Shown here piece after piece: positions 4,449 through 7,486 of a stretch of DNA of 7,486 nt. The DNA lies in NCBI GenBank assembly GCA_009785875.1, contig WQUF01000069.1, positions 1 through 7,486 of the forward strand, read 5' to 3'. Position 1 is the stretch's first letter. Each line of letters starts with the position of its first letter. Under the pieces are notes generated by a model, which saw only the letters and a program-made list of their open reading frames with translations, searched no databases and was not told the DNA's origin. Source of the DNA: Oscillospiraceae bacterium (lineage in GTDB: Bacteria > Bacillota > Clostridia > Clostridiales > Clostridiaceae). A program made the translations under genes and the position numbers.

Positions 4449-6377
4449 ATGAACTTAGGTTTTATAAAAGTCTCGTCAGCATGCCCAATGACTGACATTT
4501 CAAACGTTGATTTTAATTTAATGCATATTAAGAATTGCATAGACATGGCACTTAACGAGGGGTCAAAGGTTATAGTATTTCCTGAGCTTAGCATTACATC
4601 TTATACCTGCGGTGACCTCTTTTTAAATAGCCATTTAATAGATAAATCTTATGACACAATTTTAGAACTAGTGGAATATTCTAAAGATAAGGATATTTTC
4701 ATCGTAGTTGGATCACCAATTAAATATAAAAGCGAATTGTTTAATTGTGCAGTTTGCATTTTAAATGGTGAAATATTAGGTGTAGTTCCTAAATCTTATA
4801 TCCCAAATTATGGAGAATTTTATGAAAAAAGATGGTTTTCATCCGGTGGGAATATATTAAATAGACTTGTTGATATTAATATTATAAAATCCATCCCTTT
4901 TGGTAAAAACATAGTCTTTAACTATAAAAGTGCTTCAATTGGAATAGAATTATGCGAAGATGTTTGGACCATTATCCCTCCCTCATCCTTTTTAACGAGA
5001 GGTGGAGCTAACATCATATTAAACCTCTCTGCATCAAACGACATAGTGGGAAAGCATACAGAAAGAGAAAATCTGGTAAAAGCTCAGAGTGCAAGATCTA
5101 TTTGTGCATATGTTTATTCTTCTTGTGGTGTGCATGAATCCACTACAGATATTGTATTTAGCGGTGCTTTGATAATTAGCGAGCTTGGAAAAATAATTGC
5201 AGAAAATAAAAGATTCGAAAGAGAAGATAATATAATTTCCACATGTTTAGATTTAGACAGAATTGAAAATGAAAGATTAAGAAATAAATCTTTTAAGAAC
5301 GATATATTTTCTGATTTTGAAATTTTAAACATAGATTTTGAATTTAAAAATGACTTCGATTTAAAATATTTTAACAAGAAGATAAGCCCTAACCCATTCT
5401 TGCCAAAAGATGAAGGAGAAATAGATAGTAGATGCGACGAAATTTTCAACATTCAAACTGCTGGTCTCGCTAAAAGGCTAGAAAAAACTAAAATTAACAG
5501 AGCAGTTTTAGGAATCTCAGGTGGACTTGATTCTACTTTAGCACTCCTTACAGTCATTAAAACTTTTGATATGCTTAAATATGAAAGAAAGAATATAATT
5601 ACAATCACAATGCCTGGCTTTGGCACTACAGATAGAACTTATTTAAACGCTGTTAATTTATGCAGGAAATTAAATTGCGATTTTAGAGAAATAAGCATAA
5701 CAAAATCTATACTGGAGCATTTTAAAGACATCGGTCATGATGAAAATATTCATGATGTTACATACGAAAACGCTCAGGCAAGAGAAAGAACTCAAATTTT
5801 AATGGACATTGCAAACAAAGAAAATGGGATCGTTATTGGTACAGGTGATCTATCAGAGAGTGCCCTTGGTTGGTGTACTTATAATGGAGATCATATGTCC
5901 ATGTATAACGTCAACACCTCTATTCCTAAAACATTGGTACGATATTTGGTTGATCATATAAAAAATAAGCTTTATGAATCCCAAAAGGAAATAAGCGATT
6001 TATTGGGAGACATTTTGGAGACTCCAATTAGTCCTGAGCTACTTCCAAAAGACGAAAATGGAAACATAATGCAAAAGACCGAAGATAAACTTGGATCTTA
6101 TGAATTGCACGATTTTTTCATATTTCATTTTATACGCCATGGATTCTCACCAGAAAAGATCATATTTTTGGCAAATGAATGCTTTAAAGATAAGTTTAGT
6201 GAAGAATATATAAATGACACATTTAAGACATTTACAAAAAGGTTTTTTACCCAGAGTTTTAAAAGATCGTGTTCTCCAGATGGTCCTAAAGTAGGAAGCA
6301 TTTCTTTATCACCTAGAGGAGACTTTAGAATGGCCTCCGATGCAGATTTTTCAATTTGGATAAATTCTGTTCATTAA
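4449..6377 (+). CDS. nadE: Glutamine-dependent NAD+ synthetase
   Basis: This enzyme makes NAD+ from nicotinic acid adenine dinucleotide, ATP and glutamine, the last step of NAD synthesis in the cytoplasm. The 642 residues hold both domains. The N-terminal nitrilase-type glutaminase (about 1-300) has its catalytic triad E46 (FPELSIT), K115 (VPKSYIPNYGEF) and C169 (IGIELCEDVW). The C-terminal synthetase (about 330-642) has the pyrophosphate-binding ISGGLDST (356-363), GTGDLSESALGW (464-475), and the basic DGPK...LSPRGDFRM segment (611-628). Length is normal for fused bacterial enzymes, and ammonia is expected to pass through an internal tunnel. GAGGTGG precedes the ATG by about 5 bases. No clear promoter is visible in the 28-base gap, so transcription comes from upstream or from inside the nucleotidyltransferase gene. 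An intrinsic terminator follows. Confidence 0.97.
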   Translation: MNLGFIKVSSACPMTDISNVDFNLMHIKNCIDMALNEGSKVIVFPELSITSYTCGDLFLNSHLIDKSYDTILELVEYSKDKDIFIVVGSPIKYKSELFNCAVCILNGEILGVVPKSYIPNYGEFYEKRWFSSGGNILNRLVDINIIKSIPFGKNIVFNYKSASIGIELCEDVWTIIPPSSFLTRGGANIILNLSASNDIVGKHTERENLVKAQSARSICAYVYSSCGVHESTTDIVFSGALIISELGKIIAENKRFEREDNIISTCLDLDRIENERLRNKSFKNDIFSDFEILNIDFEFKNDFDLKYFNKKISPNPFLPKDEGEIDSRCDEIFNIQTAGLAKRLEKTKINRAVLGISGGLDSTLALLTVIKTFDMLKYERKNIITITMPGFGTTDRTYLNAVNLCRKLNCDFREISITKSILEHFKDIGHDENIHDVTYENAQARERTQILMDIANKENGIVIGTGDLSESALGWCTYNGDHMSMYNVNTSIPKTLVRYLVDHIKNKLYESQKEISDLLGDILETPISPELLPKDENGNIMQKTEDKLGSYELHDFFIFHFIRHGFSPEKIIFLANECFKDKFSEEYINDTFKTFTKRFFTQSFKRSCSPDGPKVGSISLSPRGDFRMASDADFSIWINSVH

Positions 6378-6386
6378 ATTAAGCTT

Positions 6387-6428
6387 AGTCTATTTTAAAA
6401 TGAGTCTCATCTTAAAATAGACTTTTTT
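6387..6428 (+). terminator. Intrinsic terminator of nadE
   Basis: AGTCTATTTTAAAATG (6387-6402) pairs with CATCTTAAAATAGACT (6408-6423) around a five-base loop with one A-C mismatch, and a run of six T follows (6423-6428). It starts 9 bases after the nadE stop. The T-run is on the plus strand only, so it mainly serves nadE, although the stem lies between two convergent genes. Confidence 0.85.
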
Positions 6429-6436
6429 CTATGTAT

Positions 6437-6796
6437 CTAATTAATGAAATAATTATCATGTTCAATTTGAGAATTCCGTTTCATGTTTTTTTCATGTTTC
6501 TTTAAATATATATCAGAAAATTCTTCAGAGGTGATTCCATATTTCAACAGCACATCATTAAAGTACATGAGAATATTGGTTAATTCTTCTATAAATTTCT
6601 TTGTCAAGCTTACATCGCTGATCACATTATCTTCGCCTCTTTTCTTAATAATAGATATGGCTTCGCCCATTTCTTCAATCATATAGAGCAGAGAATCTCT
6701 TCCATACTTAGGCTCTAATGGCTCCCACGTGTCGCTATATTTTTCCCATAGTTCATATTGCATCCGGAGCATATCAGAAATTTTTAAATCGTTCAT
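6437..6796 (-). CDS. MazG-like nucleotide pyrophosphohydrolase with an Asp-to-Asn change in the metal site
   Basis: This 119-residue all-helical protein is of the MazG/phosphoribosyl-ATP-pyrophosphohydrolase fold, expected to hydrolyse nucleoside triphosphates to monophosphates and pyrophosphate (house-cleaning). The EExxE metal motif is clear at E41-E42-M-G-E45 (MIEEMGEAISIIKK, 39-52). The second motif, usually E-x-x-D in EEL/M-x-DVLMY, reads EELTNILMYFND (70-81), with N74 (codon AAT) in place of the metal-binding Asp. The remainder, including WEPLEPKYGRD (24-34) and KKHEKNMKRN (99-108), matches clostridial members as I recall them. The start is supported by GGAGGAG (6801-6807), four bases before the ATG. 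It may be active with altered metal binding, or impaired. It is convergent with nadE. Confidence 0.82.
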   Translation of the reverse strand: MNDLKISDMLRMQYELWEKYSDTWEPLEPKYGRDSLLYMIEEMGEAISIIKKRGEDNVISDVSLTKKFIEELTNILMYFNDVLLKYGITSEEFSDIYLKKHEKNMKRNSQIEHDNYFIN

Positions 6797-6849
6797 AAAA
6801 CTCCTCCATATTTATACATATGTTTTCATTAAAAAACAACTACTACTAC

Positions 6850-6878
6850 ATTATATCATATGACATATAAATATGAAA
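6850..6878 (-). promoter_or_regulatory. Predicted sigma-A promoter of the MazG-like gene
   Basis: On the minus strand, TTTCAT (6878-6873), a 17-base spacer and a perfect TATAAT (6855-6850) preceded by TGA (6858-6856), an extended -10 element. It lies about 54 bases upstream of the start codon, so this gene is probably transcribed separately from phoU. Confidence 0.65.
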
Positions 6879-6907
6879 TATTATATTTTTCTACAATAAA
6901 CAACATG

Positions 6908-6966
6908 AAAAAAGTCTTTCTAAAATCGTTGGTAGTAAAAATACAATTACCGAAATTAAAAAGACT
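6908..6966 (-). terminator. Possible intrinsic terminator of phoU
   Basis: On the minus strand, AGTCTTT (6966-6960) pairs with AAAGACT (6919-6913), followed by six T (6913-6908). The 40-base loop contains a smaller GGTA/TACC hairpin, so the structure would be branched. It begins 11 bases after the phoU stop. The long loop makes it less certain than the nadE terminator. Confidence 0.45.
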
Positions 6967-6977
6967 GCAAGTTCATT

Positions 6978-7486
6978 TTACAAATTTAAATCCTTAAATT
7001 CACCAGTTTTTTGGAATATTATAGATTCACAAATGTTTGTTACGTGATCCCCTCCTCTTTCCAAATACTTTGCTGCAAATAAGAGCTGAGTTAATTGGCT
7101 TATGTCATCAATATTGCCTTTAGCCATTTTTGGAGTAAGATCAACATATAGTTTGCTATACTGTAAATCTATTTCATCATCCATTTTACATACTTGAAGT
7201 GCCATTTTTTCATCCTTATTATCAAAAGCAACAATTGATTCTTTTAGCATCTCAATTAAAATATCGCTCATTTTTATTATATACTTGATTTCATCCATAA
7301 ATTCACTCTTTGAAATCCTAATTCCTATTTTACTAATATCAACAGCATAATCAGCTATCCTTTCAAAATCAGTGACGATTTTAATGCAAGTAAATATATA
7401 CCTTAAATCAGAAGCAAATGGCTGTTGAAGTGCGATCATTTTAACGCACATCTCTTCAATTTTATCCCTCTTAATATTTACATTTA
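6978..7486 (-). CDS. phoU: PhoU phosphate-uptake regulator (partial, N-terminus beyond right edge)
   Basis: PhoU is a cytoplasmic helical protein that restrains phosphate uptake through the Pst transporter and signals phosphate sufficiency to the PhoR sensor kinase. 168 residues are visible. The frame stays open to the window's right edge, so the internal ATG at 7451 is not the start; roughly 50 residues are missing compared with the usual 215-220. Both three-helix repeats show their metal-binding signature: IALQQPFASDLRYI then TDFERIADYAVDI (about 16-29 and 37-49 of the visible part), and LFAAKYLERGGDHVTNICESI (about 134-154, key residues E and D in ERGGDH). phoU genes usually close pst operons, so pst genes may lie to the right outside the window. 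A possible terminator follows at 6966-6908. Confidence 0.95.
   Translation of the reverse strand, partial: NVNIKRDKIEEMCVKMIALQQPFASDLRYIFTCIKIVTDFERIADYAVDISKIGIRISKSEFMDEIKYIIKMSDILIEMLKESIVAFDNKDEKMALQVCKMDDEIDLQYSKLYVDLTPKMAKGNIDDISQLTQLLFAAKYLERGGDHVTNICESIIFQKTGEFKDLNL

Noticed and set aside
5114..5452. 112-codon minus-strand open frame inside nadE
   Set aside because: It lies wholly within the well-supported nadE coding frame, has a low-complexity Ser/Leu/Ile composition and no ribosome binding site.
6978..7451. Complete 157-residue gene starting at ATG 7451
   Set aside because: The frame continues without a stop to the window edge, and the upstream codons (NVNIKRDKIEE) match PhoU sequence, so the true start is outside the window.
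1..7486. CRISPR array, insertion sequence or integrase
   Set aside because: No regularly spaced direct repeats and no transposase or recombinase motifs in any frame.

Overview
The window comes from an AT-rich, low-GC Firmicute, most likely a clostridium-like anaerobe. Pointers are strong GGAGG-type ribosome binding sites, sigma-A-like promoters, a transketolase split into two genes, a full-length glutamine-dependent NAD synthetase and a PhoU protein. I do not assign a genus.

Layout. Positions 1-1475 (minus strand) carry the two halves of a split transketolase; the C-terminal-half gene runs off the left edge. A 343-base divergent spacer (1476-1818) holds a sigma-A promoter in each direction. 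Positions 1713-4420 (plus strand) are an accessory cluster of small genes. In order these are a HigB toxin stub, a HigA-like antitoxin that seems to have lost its DNA-recognition helix, a VapBC-type pair (DUF104-like antitoxin plus PIN-domain toxin), a DIP1984-family protein, a tRNA-like 3' fragment, and an overlapping pair made of a small unknown protein and a DUF6036/AbiEii-like nucleotidyltransferase. Housekeeping resumes with nadE (4449-6377, plus), which ends in a clear intrinsic terminator. Two minus-strand genes follow: a MazG-like nucleotide pyrophosphohydrolase (6437-6796) and phoU (6978 to beyond the right edge).

How it works together. The transketolase halves are spaced for translational coupling and should assemble into one enzyme of the non-oxidative pentose phosphate pathway. 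The accessory block looks like a toxin-antitoxin island between core genes, partly decayed (HigBA) and partly apparently intact (VapBC and the nucleotidyltransferase pair). Nothing in the sequence stops the last accessory gene from being cotranscribed with nadE.

The most unusual feature is at 2126-2247. A perfect 11-base Shine-Dalgarno sequence has no start codon in reach. It is followed by a 102-base segment bounded by perfect 12-base inverted repeats, and the vapB antitoxin start codon lies 6 bases beyond. If the repeats pair in the mRNA, they bring the Shine-Dalgarno sequence next to the otherwise poorly served AUG. Either a MITE-like insertion or a structured leader (or both) would explain this.
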